DNA from: Paraspadella gotoi
Taxonomy: Eukaryota; Chaetognatha
DNA: 64,000 nucleotides
Assembly (NCBI GenBank): GCA_051294375.1
Contig: CM119265.1
Location: 14,252,124-14,316,123, forward strand
Reading direction: 5' to 3'
Part shown: piece by piece, positions 35,691 through 49,200 of the stretch
How positions within the stretch are numbered: the stretch's first letter is position 1
How the letters are laid out: every line of letters begins with the position of its first letter
The notes under the pieces: model-generated
What the model was told of the DNA's origin: nothing
Databases searched by the model: none
The model's input: only the letters and a program-made list of their open reading frames with translations
Program-made: the position numbers and the translations under genes

Positions 35691-36436
35691 AGACGGACCG
35701 GCGGGAATTAAAAATAAGTACAAATTGAGAAACCAATACATAAAAACTACATAGTTTTTTATCGACGAAAGGACTAATTATTAACGATTGACGAAAGCAC
35801 CAGCACTGATACTTTCACAAATTTAAACAAAAAAATCATTGTCATTATACAGTCCGGACAGACATACTGTATAACGATTCACCATTCATTCTAGATCTAA
35901 CTGGCTGTGCGGGATTGTTAAATTTCCTTATGGAAACGATGTCTATCCTGCACTTATAGAAATAAAATGAGACAAATTAATAAGTGTTTTATTTCTAATT
36001 CAAGTTCAATTAAGTAACTTCAAGTAAAACTCGGTCTAATGTTAAAACAAGGTAAATAAAAAAGAAAAACTGTTAAGCAGATATTTAGTTTAAATAATAA
36101 AGAAAGGAATTATTCCATTGAGAAGTGATTTTCATTAATTTAACCTTGGAAATAGTTTTACGTTGGTAACCAAAGAAAATTGGTAAATCACGAATACTTT
36201 CCCTTTTATTGTATCCAAATATTTTTTGTACGCCATCGTTAATCAGCCTTCTCCAAACTCTTGCCATACCGATTTGCAACTGAATTATTATTCAATTTTT
36301 TTACATCTTGTTTAAGATAAAATTTTCATGCCTATAAGCGCTATGTTTCATTATATTATATATTCAATAATACTAAAATTGCTTTGATAGAATCCATAAA
36401 AAAATTTTACAAATTAAAAGAATTATTTGGCATTAT

Positions 36437-36966
36437 ACTGGGAGGTTCAGCTCTAATGGGACTTACTTCAAATGCTTACAGCACAAAAACAGTTTATGCG
36501 AGAAGAAAAGCGAGATTGTTTGGAAACTAGGCTAATTTCTCTTTCGATCGATATAAAAAATCTGGGAAATATAATAGCAACTCCTGTAATTGATGCTTTT
36601 TGCATAACATGTCATTTTTTTTATACCGTTCCTTAATATAATTTTTTAAAAATTCGGCGAAAATCAAGATTAAGCTTAGACTTTTGACTTCTGACAGCAA
36701 TCCCCCTGATTAATGAAAATGTAGGATAAAGAAGCTGAATGTCCCACGCATCTCCTCCAGAACTGTCAACTTTCCGACAGCGGTAATAGTAGTAGGAATT
36801 GCAGCCGCATTTTTCTCTGGAGACTTGGAGATGATCAGGGTTGAAGAAGGTGAATTATTTTAATAAATTGAGTTATCAAGACAATTTTCATACCATTATT
36901 CTTTTTTTTACTCGTCCAAACGATTTTTAAAATTTATTCCCAAAAGAGCTGGACATCTCTGTATAT
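36437..36966. mobile_element. ~530-bp TIR element with 'gggaggttcagct' ends
   Basis: Starts 'actgggaggttcagctctaa' and ends 'agagctggacatctctgta', imperfect inverted copies. The interior ('gcttacagcacaaa', 'atgtcccacgcatc', 'gaactgtcaa', 'ccgacagcgg') is shared with 52,853-53,170 and 53,755-53,966. No transposase frame; non-autonomous. Confidence 0.65.
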
Positions 36967-37277
36967 AATATTATAATATGTATAATATAATAATATATAT
37001 AATATAATATTATATATATTAATATATATAATATATATATTAATATATTTTAACTGAGAAGGAAAGCTAAAAACTAAAAATTGTTTTTAAAAAAGTTTAG
37101 CAGTTTTTAACTGAGATTTTTTATTATGTTGTATCGTGTTCCCGCTGTATGTATCTAAGATTTTTTAAATTGTATTTTTTTTAGAATAGAATAAGTTGTT
37201 CAGATGCATCCAATTCCTGCAACGTAGTCAATTACGTACAGGGCCAGTTGCCCTAAAAACTGAACAAAACTTGTAAA

Positions 37278-40200
37278 ATGATTCGGCCCCGCGGGCCACG
37301 CGCAGGACGATTTATAGGATTGCGCGGTCGAGCAAGGGGTGGGGCTTTCAATCTTCCTCATCCTTCAAATCGTGACGTTTCTTCTTTGGCCGGGAACCAC
37401 TTAGGTGGACCGGCCGCGGAAGTTCCTACCGACGGTGAGGAGTCAAATGCAAACCCGCGCCCTATCCCAATTTCTGCTTTTCCACGGACTTCGCATCCGG
37501 GGTCGGTAGGTTACGACGCTGACGCTCCTCCAGGTCAGAACTTAACCGACATCGATGCTATAAATTTCAACGGACCAACGGACGCGCCATCCAATTCTTT
37601 TTCCTCCCGAAACAATCAAAATTGGGAAAACCTTGCGACAGAATTGGGTCGTCGCGACGACGTAGACGAGGGAGGGATAGGAGCTGGTATAGACGATACT
37701 GGTTTCCGTTTCGGCGAGAGAGACAACTTCGAACCCGTCGATTTTGACAGAAACGGTTCTAGCGGATTAAATGTTAATTTTGGCCCGAATTTCGATCACG
37801 GCAATGTTGCTTCCTCGTCTGTACACTCCGACATCGCGCCGCTATTAAGGGAGGTTCACGGAACCGTTATCAATCGTTTTCCGGGACCAGACGCAGCCGG
37901 ATTTCAGTTTGACAGTATCAATGAGGGTCGTCGCAACTTCCCCCTATCCCATGAAGAGAGACCATCACCCGGTTTTCCCCCATTAGAATCAATTGACTTT
38001 AGCGTCCCGCCGCCAAATTTCCCGAAGAACCCGGATTTCACGGTTCCACCGCCAAGCTTTCCCGGCGCGATGACGGGCAGGGGTTTCAGCCCTGGTATCG
38101 TCAGAACCGGCATGGGCGTCACCGCTCCCGGACTAGGCGTTCCGGGCGTCGTAGAACCAATGATGCTTGGCAACAATCCGCGCTTTCGGGTTCCTTCTGC
38201 TTGCAACCTATCCGTCGTCGGGACCGCAATGAGAGGCATCGGCTCTACGAATCTCGGCCGATCCAACTTTCGAGGAAGATTTGATCAGAGAGGTGGAAGA
38301 AGCCAACGATTCGTACGAGGATCTAGGGGTAGAGGGCTGTATATCAGGTGATTATTAATGAAATTAAAATTCTCATTAATAAGTTCATAAACTTGGACCT
38401 TAATCTTAAACACAACCCCAAATCGTGATCAATGAAAATCAAAAGCCGGCTCACGATTTTCTATTTTACTAAGGAATGATTTTTTTTATTAAATTTAAAA
38501 TTTTCGATTTTGTAATTTTAACTCCAGTTCGAATCATGGCGGAGATTCGATGGAACGCCACGAAGACGGAGAAGAGACTCAATTTCTTCCTCCGCTCTCT
38601 TACAAGAATCGAGAGGAATGGAATGCAGATGAGAAAGAACTTGACTCCACCCAGGACGGTAATATGCGTAATTTAAGAGGTGCCGATAATATTTCAACCC
38701 TCGCCCTAATGCAGCATTTATTAATGTTTTTTAAAATAGAGGAGAAAAGTTTTGAGAAATAGTTGACAGCTTTGCAAAGGAAAACCGTAGTACTTAAAAC
38801 AAATAAAAGTTTAAAATAGTAAATTTTGAAATTAACCGATCGGTTAAAATTATTTTTAATCGGTGATTAACGGTTAACCGTTAATCGGTTAAAACGCCTA
38901 ATCCTCTTATTCTAATTTAGTACTAAGGTTATTCAATTATTCCAGATCAAACGGATTTAACTCCGTCTTCGCACGGAACGCCGGTGGAGGAGACGAAAGA
39001 CTCTGAAGCTCGCCTCTGCTGTCCTGGGTGCATGAAGTCCTTTGATGAGGCGGAGGATTTTGACGATCACATAGGTAAGTCGTCAATAGCTGCCGACCAT
39101 TTCGGATAACAATGAGGGTTTTGATCATCGGAGGGTCTTGCACTTTTTCAGATAGATTTTTTAATAACAATTTTTGGACAACTATTTGACACACGGGGAG
39201 AGAAAATTTTTGTGGGTGTACGTATCACTTCATTAAAGAATGAGGAAGCGAAAAATTAGTGACCGAAAGTATTGGATTGCGAGTCGGTGACGGGGTGAAG
39301 GAATCGTTGCGTGCCGTATTTAGGGGATGATAAATTGATTTTAGTTAACTTTATGAAAATTTGCAAATTACTTGTTTCACTATTTCTATTTTTATATTTT
39401 ATGAAGGATTTAGTATTTAATCTATATTATTTAATCAAATATATATTGTTTTATTTTTTAAAAATGTTTTATTTATCTAATAATAGAAATCTACTATGAA
39501 ATTAAATTCAATAGGGGCGGGGGTTCAAAACTTTAGTCTTGAAGTCTACTTTTAGGTAAAAAAAGAATTTTTTAAAAAAGTTCGATTTTAATGCTTTTAT
39601 TGTTGCTATTAAAATTACAATATTACTATATAATGATAAACAATTTTTTTAATCAATCTTAACTTTTTTTGATGGATTCTGATAGAGCATAAAAAGTTAA
39701 ATAAAAAATTTAACTACAACTTTCAAAAATATTTATGTTTTCTTGGTCAAAATTAAGAAAAAGTAAAAAAATTATTGAAAAATGATGATGTTGATGATTA
39801 TAAATAGNNNNNNNNNNTCTGGAAATAGAGAAAAAAATATAGAAAAAATAGAGAAATATACAACACAAGGTTAGATTACTATCTGTCCTAGTTTTCTCAT
39901 AGATATCACACATCATTTCTGTTAGAAAGTCATTAATGAAAAATCCTAATATCTAAGAGGCTGAACAGAAAGGGTTGGGAATGGATAATTTTTTTTTTGA
40001 GGGGGGACCAACGTTATATATGATATTTTTTACCAATAGGGATAAGACTACAATGTAGAATTGTATGTTCTGATAGGGATACACACTGGGGAAAGGTCTA
40101 TAGGGGCACCTTTATGTCATGAATATAATTTTAAAATATTTTAATAAAAATTATATTTTTTATTTATCCTATTTTTTAATTATTTCTTTTTTGAATATTT

Positions 40201-43200
40201 TTTATCTTTTATGTATTTCAAGTTGATAACAGCACTTGTAATTTTTGCATAATATAAGGTTTTTAGAGAACTCTCCTAATTCTTTTTTATGTACGTAGTT
40301 GTTTCGTCACGCCTTTTTCTCGTTTTTTAATCTACTGGGGGAAAAAAGAAAAATAGTTAGTAGATGGTCATCGGTGAAACATATGGATGAAAGTTTAAAA
40401 AATCAAATGAAGTAATTTTAAGTAATAATTTTATTTATTTACAGAGTCATTCACAATTTATACTCCGAATTCATATTTTAAAACCAATCTCACCTTTTTT
40501 TCAGAAACGTGCCAGGAAAATGACGACACTTCGGATCAGATAGAATTCATATGCGCTAACTGCGATGCGGTATTTTCTGTACAGGTAATGAAAACGTGTG
40601 CAAAAAAAATCATTTAATTGGATTAGTGATATTCCTTAATTAAAATAGGACGACTATCATGATCACATCCGGAACGAACACGACATGTCCGTGTGCAGAT
40701 TGTGCACGGCTGAATTCAATAAAAAAGAAGAGCTCAAGATGCATATTGAGACGTCTCACAAAAAAAAGCCTTTTGCCACAGAGGACGTTAAAACGTAAGT
40801 CGTTTTCCAGATTGGTCGAAAGTTTTTCGTTTTTCATTTCAGGAAAAAAAAGTATTTTTTTCTATTTTTTTTGGATTACAACCACGACAAATTTTATTTT
40901 CCTGACAGAAAAGTAATCCAAATAAAAGAAAAAAATCGTTTTTTCTCGCTTCTAAATTTAAACGCAACGAAAAGAGAGAAAAGCAATGTCTATAGATAAT
41001 TATGTTTAATCTTGCAGAGCGCAAAAAATGGGTTTCACCGCTCAGACAACGACGAAACGAGGTCGGACCGGCCCGCTTAGCTTCTACAAAAAACTTGGCA
41101 AAAGGGGAACGGGAACTACGAAATCTTCTACCAATAAGTCAACGACGCCTTCTCTCGTTCGTTCGACTTCTTCGAAAACCGAATCGCTCTCAAAGGCGAC
41201 CCCGGTCAAACTTGCCGACCAAGTCGTGTCAAACGCCAAACAGCTCCAATGCAAGGATAACACCGATAAATTGTTCGACAGTTCGCTGGACTCGGCCGCC
41301 GATCTGGAAACAATTAACCAAACCGCGCAGTCGACAAATCCCCAGTCCGATTCTTCCTGTTCCAACGATCCGACTAGCTCTAATCTTCAACAATCATCCC
41401 TGCCGCATCCGGTGGTTGAGTCCATGTCTCATCTTTCAGTGGAGACCGAAGCTCCGGAGTTTGAAAGCATTGAAGAGACGGAATCTAGCCATTTTCTTAG
41501 CGGATATGCAGAAAACTTGCTAGAGAGCGTAGATTCTCTCGATCGATTTCCTGATGGTGATGACAACGGGACGGGAATCGGCTCGTCCCCTGTGACGAAC
41601 GTGACATCTCCGCTACAGCAAAACAATCCTCGTCTGGCTGATAAAAGCCTTACCCCTGGAAGTAGAGTCAAGCAATACGAGAGGAGGGGGTTTAAGATAA
41701 CAAGTAAGATGGCATTAATGTCACCTCCTCCGCCTCCGAAGAGTCGTCACCGTGAAGAACCGACATGGGACGAACCGCCGAGACAAGGCGTGCCTTGGGG
41801 ACCGGGGATCGATGACGGTCTCCCTGAAAGAGCGCCCTTTCTGCCACATTCTCTCTGGACAGGCAACAGTTCGCCCTCGCAAGGTGACTCAACCGGGGAA
41901 TTCAGTGAGCATGATTTCGAGCAGTTAGACTCTAGTCGCATGTTTCATGAGCCGAGGGAAGAGACGTCGCCATCCCCCCCTCCGCCTCCCCCCTCCCCAC
42001 CGCCAAAACCAGTTGGGACCAAAGCCCGAGTCTCCTTATCCGGACGGCGGTCGCCCCTGTCTAGCGGCGGAAGAAGCAGCGGAAAAAGTCTTGGCGATGA
42101 AAAAGACATAACTAGAGGGTGGAAGAAAATTGAGCCTCAAGTCGTCAAAAAACGAATGAGTATGACCCAGCGATGGGTTTCAAGGGCTGAAGGTTCAAAC
42201 TCTCCACCTCCCCCTCTCTCCATTGACGAATTGGAGCAGTGTATCGGGCGTGAGGTTGACGACGCGACAACCCCGCCCCCTCCGCCTTCACCGCCGCCTC
42301 CACCACCACCCAAAAACGTCAAGTTTGTTGATTTTCTTAAGTCACCGCCCGTCAAGACAAAATTCAAGGAAGAAAATCGCGGGCGGAAACTCCATGATCC
42401 CGTCGGTTCAAGGCGAGAGTCAGTGGGTCGAAAGGGTGGATGGCCAAGGGAAGACGTGACTATGCGACCGCCTGTGCGGAAAAAAGAAGAGCCGTCTGAG
42501 GAAGAAGCAGGGACGGCATGGATATTCGACGATAACATCCTGGATAGGATCATCGCCTTGAAAGAAAATCCCGAGTCGGACCGGTCTGGCTCCACATCTA
42601 TTTCGCCGCCGAGTCCAAAAATACCCCAGTCGTCAAGGCAGTCAAATGACGAGGAAGATGGGGAAGAGGATGAGGAAGACGATGACGAGGAGAGCGAGGA
42701 GGAAGTATTGGAGGTCGTCGACGAAAATGAAGACGAAATTGAACGTGTGCAACGGAGAATCGCTAGTTTACGGGAGAAGCTCCAAAAGAAGGAAGAAAAA
42801 GAGAAGGAAAGAAAGTCGAAAGAGGAAAGAAGGGAACAGCGAAGAAAAGAGAAAGAAATTAAGCGGCAAAAATTGCAAGAGATTGAAAAAGAAAGGGAGA
42901 AAGAGCGCCTGCGTTTGAAAGAAGAAGAAGAAAAGCAAAAAAAGCGAGAGAGAGAAATGCAGAGAAAGCTCATGGAAGAAAACGAAGCGAAATTGAAAGC
43001 GTCGCGTGCAGTGAAAATATCTATGACAAAATCTGCAGAATTATTACCTTCTAAAGAAACTTTCAATACGGTCTCTTCTCATACTTTTGATATCGTTGGG
43101 ACCATTATTGGGGACTCTGCTGGCAAAAACGACAAGGCAGCCAGGCTAGAGAAAGAAAAAAGGATATGCCCCGAGACATCAAGTGAAATGCTGAAATTGT

Positions 43201-46200
43201 TGAATAAATCGGTACGGCCAGATAAACTGCTACCGCCGAAACTCAAAATGCCAGTTTCTGTAAAGAGCAAAGTTTCGGTTCACCAGGAACCAAAAAATAA
43301 CAAGGCTAAGGTCGATTCTGCTCAAGTTAAGAAGGACCGGTCAGTGGAATGTGAAGACAAAAGTGAACGAATAATCAAGAGTAAACAAAAACCTGAACGG
43401 GATTTGGAAGAAAAGGAAAAAAGAAATTATGAATCAAATACGAAGAATAAAGAGCTCAAGGATAATGATAAATCAGAACAAGATAGGAAGAATTTAAAGA
43501 TTGAAAATAAAAAACAAATTGAAGAAACAAGTACGAAACCATCTCTTTTGAGAAACCATTCGCACCCAATTGATCCATATACCGTACAAATGGATGTCAG
43601 CGACATTCCTATTCCAGACACGCCACCTGGTGAGAAAATTTCCTCTGCAATAAGATGTCTACCTGCAGTTTCAGCATCTATTCCTTCTTTGGTCTCGACT
43701 TCTTTAGCAAGTTGTAGTCAAGAAGATGACATGGAGTGGGAGCCAATTGAGCATGATAAAATAGAAACTTCCTGTGAAGTTAACTTAGACGATATCCCTT
43801 TACCTGAGGAATCTCAAGGAGAACCACCGGCCGATAATTATGACAAGTCAACTAATCGTGATAAAAATGTTACTAATCTCAATGATATACCTGACAATGG
43901 CCCCCCAGGTGACTCTCCAACTCAAATTATTTCTTCACTTTCAAGTAGCGATTCTGGAAATGCGTCCGGTCATCCTTTAGAGGGTAATTCAAATGGAAAA
44001 CAAGATAATCTTAATTTATCATTAGGATTTGAGACAGAAGGCCTCGTTAAATTTAGTATTAAATATAAGGATACTTTGAGAAGTATTGAATTAGCGAAAA
44101 AAATTGCTGAAAGAAAGCGAGAAAAAACAAAAGAAAAAGGAAAGAAAAATACAGATGCTCAAAAAAAATCCTCCAGTCTTGATTCAGGTGTTGAAGCTTT
44201 GTTCCGAGAGTATGGATCAGGAGTTTTTGAAAAGCAAAAGCAGGAAGAAAAAAGACGTGAAGAGGAGAAAAAATTAGAGGAAAAAAGAAAGGAAGAAGAA
44301 AAAAAGAAAGCTGAAAAAAAGGCGGAGGAGAGAAGAAAAGAAGAGAAGAGATTGAAAGAAGAAAAAAGAAAACGTATGGAAGAAGAGGAAAATAAAAGAA
44401 AGGAGGAAAAAAAACTAGAAGAAAGAAAGAAAAAAGATGAAGAAAAACGGAAAGATGAAAAGAAAAAATCTAACCAAAGGTCTGAAAAAAATTTGGAATC
44501 TGAAAGAACCGGACCTAATTCTGAAGTCAAAAAGTCTGTTTTGTCCAAGTCCAAAATCGATAAAGTTAAAAAAGCTCAGGGCAAGGAGGATAAAAAATCA
44601 ATTAAGAGTAAGGAACCCTGCAAAAAAGAAATGGTAACAATGAAAGTTAGTTCAGTAAAGCAGACTAAATCATGCTCTTCTACGGAAATCTTGAATACCC
44701 TTTCTAAAGACAAAGTACCTTCGGAAAAGAGATTCGACAGGCGCGTTAAAGCTAAAGGCAATGATACAATTGAAAAATCAGTGAATAATAAAGATATCTC
44801 CCAAAAAAAGAATTATAAACGTAATACCAGAGATAAGAATGAAGATGTCGTAGAAGTTACTTTAATAGACGATTTTGGAATTAATGTGGAGGATGCAGAT
44901 AGTCTTAGTGTATTAGATAATAAAGAAGCGGGTATCAATAGAAGTCATTTACCTGGTTTACCCGACAAAGTACAAATTGAGATGATTAAACAAAAGAAAA
45001 ATGTTTCAGATCTTGACTTTTCTGAAACAGCCAAAATTGAAAATGTACCTTCTTCACCAATATCAATGACAACGATACAAAACTTGAGCCCAATGAAAAA
45101 TATTATGGACCGGATTGTTGATGATGCTCCTGTAGTATTGTCTGATATTGAAGAAGACATACTTTCTGACATAGATGATAATTTGATTTACTCAAAAGGA
45201 AGACCTCAATCTTCAAAATCGATTGAATTGAAACAGATGCGTGTAATATTAACTAGGATTTCTGATTGTGATATTGCAAAAATGACAAATCCAGAGAGAA
45301 AACCAAGATCATCTATTAAAAAAGGAACTCAAAAATTTAAATCTAGGCTCAAAAAAGAAATGGCTGAAATGTCAAGTACCGAGAATATTGTTTTTGAAAA
45401 AAATTCTTTAGATATTAAAGGCTTTACTCAAAAAGCTCATTCTGGTGAAACCGATAATTTAAATGGAGAAACTTCTGAAGGTAATGATTTTCAGAAGCAG
45501 AAAGCTATCAACGAGGACCAAACACAATATATAAACGAACCTCAACCTGAGGAAATGATGTTCATGAGTGTTGAAAGAGAAAAAACGCTTAATAGTGATC
45601 ATGAGTCTGAAGATTGTGAAATTTCAAGTGCATTGTCAAGGTTTCTAGAGGCAGTTGATCAAAATCTTTCAGAAACAAATCAAATGGTAACCGCAGATTT
45701 GTTTAAAACTCGTGAAATTGACCAAACTGTTTCAACTGAAGTTACAGTTCCATATGATCAGGAATCAGAAAATTTTACAAAACCTTTCAATACTGATAAT
45801 CGGTTGCAAAAAAAATTTTCAAGAGAAGTTGGTGAAGCAGACTTAGCCAATTTGGAGAAACCATTTATTAGTGCCGTTTCTATGGAGTCTGGCCTTAGTG
45901 ACGATTTGGATAAAACCACAAATTCTGACGATAATGTAAAGCCAGGTTTTGTTGATAGTTCAGTTGATGCTGTAGACGTGTCAGTAACAGGTCGCATTGT
46001 TCACGATGCTTTGAAAAAGGGTATTAAAGAGGGTACTGTGGAACCAAGCCCTGGAAACGATGTTGTGGAAATCGGTCTCATTGACAATGGTGTTGATCCT
46101 GTCCTCGTCACCAATCCTGTACTATCTGCCAAACCAATCATGAGTGTAAGTATTGGGAATTCAGTGACAGATCCTCAAGAACAAGCGGTTTCTTTGAATT

Positions 46201-49200
46201 CTACGAACGCCCCTTTGAGTGAAAATTATAAGAATTCTATCGAGGCGATGGTACCTGGTGCAGATTCTGTGCAAGAATCGGGAACAGTTGAGGTTGTCGA
46301 TGTTCAACAATCTCTCAAATTAGTCGACCATGAAAAATCGTCAGGGTGTTTTGAAAAATTTGTAAGTCTTGTCAGCCATGATAAATCTACAAAAGAGGTC
46401 GATGTCAAAGATTTTCCTTCTTTGATGGAAAAACTTCATTTACCTGCTGATATATTAAAAGAATCTCGTCGCAAGGAAAATGATTTTGAAAGAGAATCCA
46501 ATCCGGATTCAATTAACAGTAGTGAAAAGATTATATTTGATAAACAGAAAGATGAACGTCAGTGTCTTAAAATAGTTGACAAAACGCTTCATAAATTTTC
46601 AACTTTTCCCGATAACACCGAGCAAAATTTACAAGAAAATTCTGGTTTATCAAGCCCAAATACTTTTGGAATGCTAAAGAAAGGAACTGAAAGAAGTCCG
46701 GTCATCACTTATGTTAATATAAGTGAAAATATTTCACCTTTCAATGAAACATCGAGAAAACGGGTAATTGACACACCAAAATTAAGTTTGGGCTATCACT
46801 CTCAACTTTATTTGCCGTCTCAACTGACACTTACAAAACCAATTCAAAATGTAAACCTAAAAACTCCAGCGGGTGATGAAATCCAGTTAATTCAAGTTTC
46901 CTCTTCCTCTGAAGGAGTTAAGCACGGACCATCTCCACTAAAAAAGTTAAAAACAATCGATAATATTACTCTCACTAGAAATCAAAATATGAGGCTATCA
47001 GTCGTAAAATCTGCTCTAAAAAAGTTAGAAGGATACATAAAAAACTTAAAAACAGATGATTTTGATATAAATGGCTTTAACATCAGTTCAAAGTTTAGAA
47101 CTCAGAGAAGATCATTAAGAGGAAGTGGAGAGGATTTAGCCTGGTCCCGAGAATTATCAATGGGGAAAAAAGTACTAGTTAATAAAACTGAATCCGAAAT
47201 GATTCCAGGTGTAGCTAATGATGCTAAATCAAAGTTGCCCCCTGATTTGCTAACGGTTACCGACAAAGTGCTTAAGCAACATTTTAAACCGTTAATAGTA
47301 GCAAATCTAGAGGCGAAAGACCCTAACATTTGCGCTCACGCTAAAAAAATATCTCTTTCACAGGTGCCCGAGCTTTTAACATTGAACTTGAAACCACCGG
47401 ATGAACCCGATAAAAACCCGAGCGAAAATCTCGGTAATTCTGCGGATTCAAGAAATAAATCAGAAGGCTTTTATTGCAAACTCTGCCCGTTTTCTGTTTC
47501 TACTAAAACTGATATTCTTGCGCACCTAGTTAATGTTCATCACAATTCTCCTTCTTCGGAATTTATTTTTTTGGGGGACTCTGTTGATAAATTTGATAAA
47601 AAATCTGTCGCAGCGACATTATCAGTTCTCCCCAAGAGTAAATCATGTAAGCGAAAAGTAGCTGAATCGCCAAGTTTCGATGAAGGTGATATAAAGAATG
47701 TTTTTGAAGGTACGGTCAAGGATCCCTTTGTTAAGCTGATAAGATTGCACAATGAAGAAAATTCCGAAAAGCAAACGCCTGTTATTAAGGATTCGAGCGG
47801 CTTATCCGATTTTATTTCTAAAAAGCAAGAAAGAAATCGAAGCTGCCAGAATCAACAAGATACCAAAGCATTCATGGAAAAGGAAAGGTTAGCTAGTCAT
47901 TGGGAAGATACCAGCTGTGATGAAATACTCGGCTCGCTCCCTAAATTCGGGGTGAGGGTTTGCCCTAGAATTCGACCGGCATCTAAGTTAGGGACTCCGA
48001 GTAGTTCAGTTGGCCGACTCGCCGCATCTGATATTTCGCGTAACGTTCTACCTAATTTGGGCACGCGAGTTCGACAAAAAGATTCTTCAAACCAAACTGT
48101 TGAGTTAAAATTTCTTCGCGCAAACGCATCTTCTGTTATAAGTGACGAATCCTTAAAGGCAAATTCTACAGTAGACGCAACTCATGAGACTACTAAAAAG
48201 AAACCTCCGGATCAAATCGTCGCGTCAACCTTCGCTCCGAACGTGCCTGGGATTACACCCCTGGAACCAACAAGGCATGTCAGAATTTGGAATTGTAGTG
48301 CTGTTAAAATTGTTTTGAGTTCAGATTTTCAAATTATTTTTTTTAAATTCTCATACCAGAATAAATAAGTAGTCTTCTGTTCCCAAACGTAATTTGAATT
48401 GAATTGAAATGTTTAAAATCGTAAAGAAGACATGGACGGTGATAAGTATAAACTGAAGAGACAGTAATTATTGATATGTGTTTGGATCAGGCTGTAACAC
48501 CATGTTACAGGCGGGTTTAGCGCCCTGTCCCTCTTAACTGCGAGGCGACCACTGGGCTAGAACACCAGACCTTTGGGTTGGGAGGCGAATGACTTGCCTC
48601 CGGCACCAATGGCCGATGATGAACGGTTGGTTGATTTAAGTCCACCATACATTCCCCCCTCTGTTGCGTCTCTTCAGTGAATTGTTGTTGGTGGAAAGTT
48701 CGTCACCAAGTTGAGGCATGTCGCCTGATGTGTTGTTGGCGGAAATATCATCGCCAGGTTGAGGCATGTCGCCTGAAAGTGTTGTTGTTGCTGTTGTTTG
48801 GAAGTCGGGCTCACCAATGAAGAGACAGTAATTATTGATATGTGTTAATGACAGAACCGTTCATTATATTTATAAGCAGTCCCTGAGCTTTGAATCAGGC
48901 TGTAACACCATGTTACAGGCGGGTTAAGCGCCCGGTCCCTCTTAACTGCTAGGCGACCACCGGGCTAGAAGGGTTGGGAGGCGAATGACTTGCCTCCGGC
49001 ACCAATGGCCGCTGATGAACGGTTGGTGGATTTTAGTCCACCATGAAACATTAATTGTATTTTAATTATGGAAAGGCAGTGCGAATGCAAAAAACGTTAT
49101 TTTTTATCAAATATAAGTCGTCTTCAGTGGAAAAGCGTTAGGAAGAATTGTTTATTCGTTCCAAATTGTCACTTAAAAAAGAAGTTGAAATGTTTGGCAA

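Larger units (their letters stand above)
32608..37277. other. Intergenic region between divergent POLR1B and zinc-finger genes
   Basis: 4.7 kb with no gene I can support. Contents in order: a SINE-like fragment (32,820-32,945), telomere-like arrays (33,721-33,840), a long inverted repeat (33,816-34,175), a GC-rich island (34,680-35,090), a duplication around a gap (35,521-35,690), a TIR element (36,437-36,966), and an AT-dinucleotide palindromic tract (36,958-37,052). Promoters of both flanking genes should lie here. Confidence 0.6.

Noticed and set aside
42137-43066. 309-aa minus-strand Ser/Phe-rich open frame (and 44,159-44,554)
   Set aside because: Antisense shadow of the Lys/Glu-rich coiled-coil parts of the zinc-finger gene; low complexity and no splice context.
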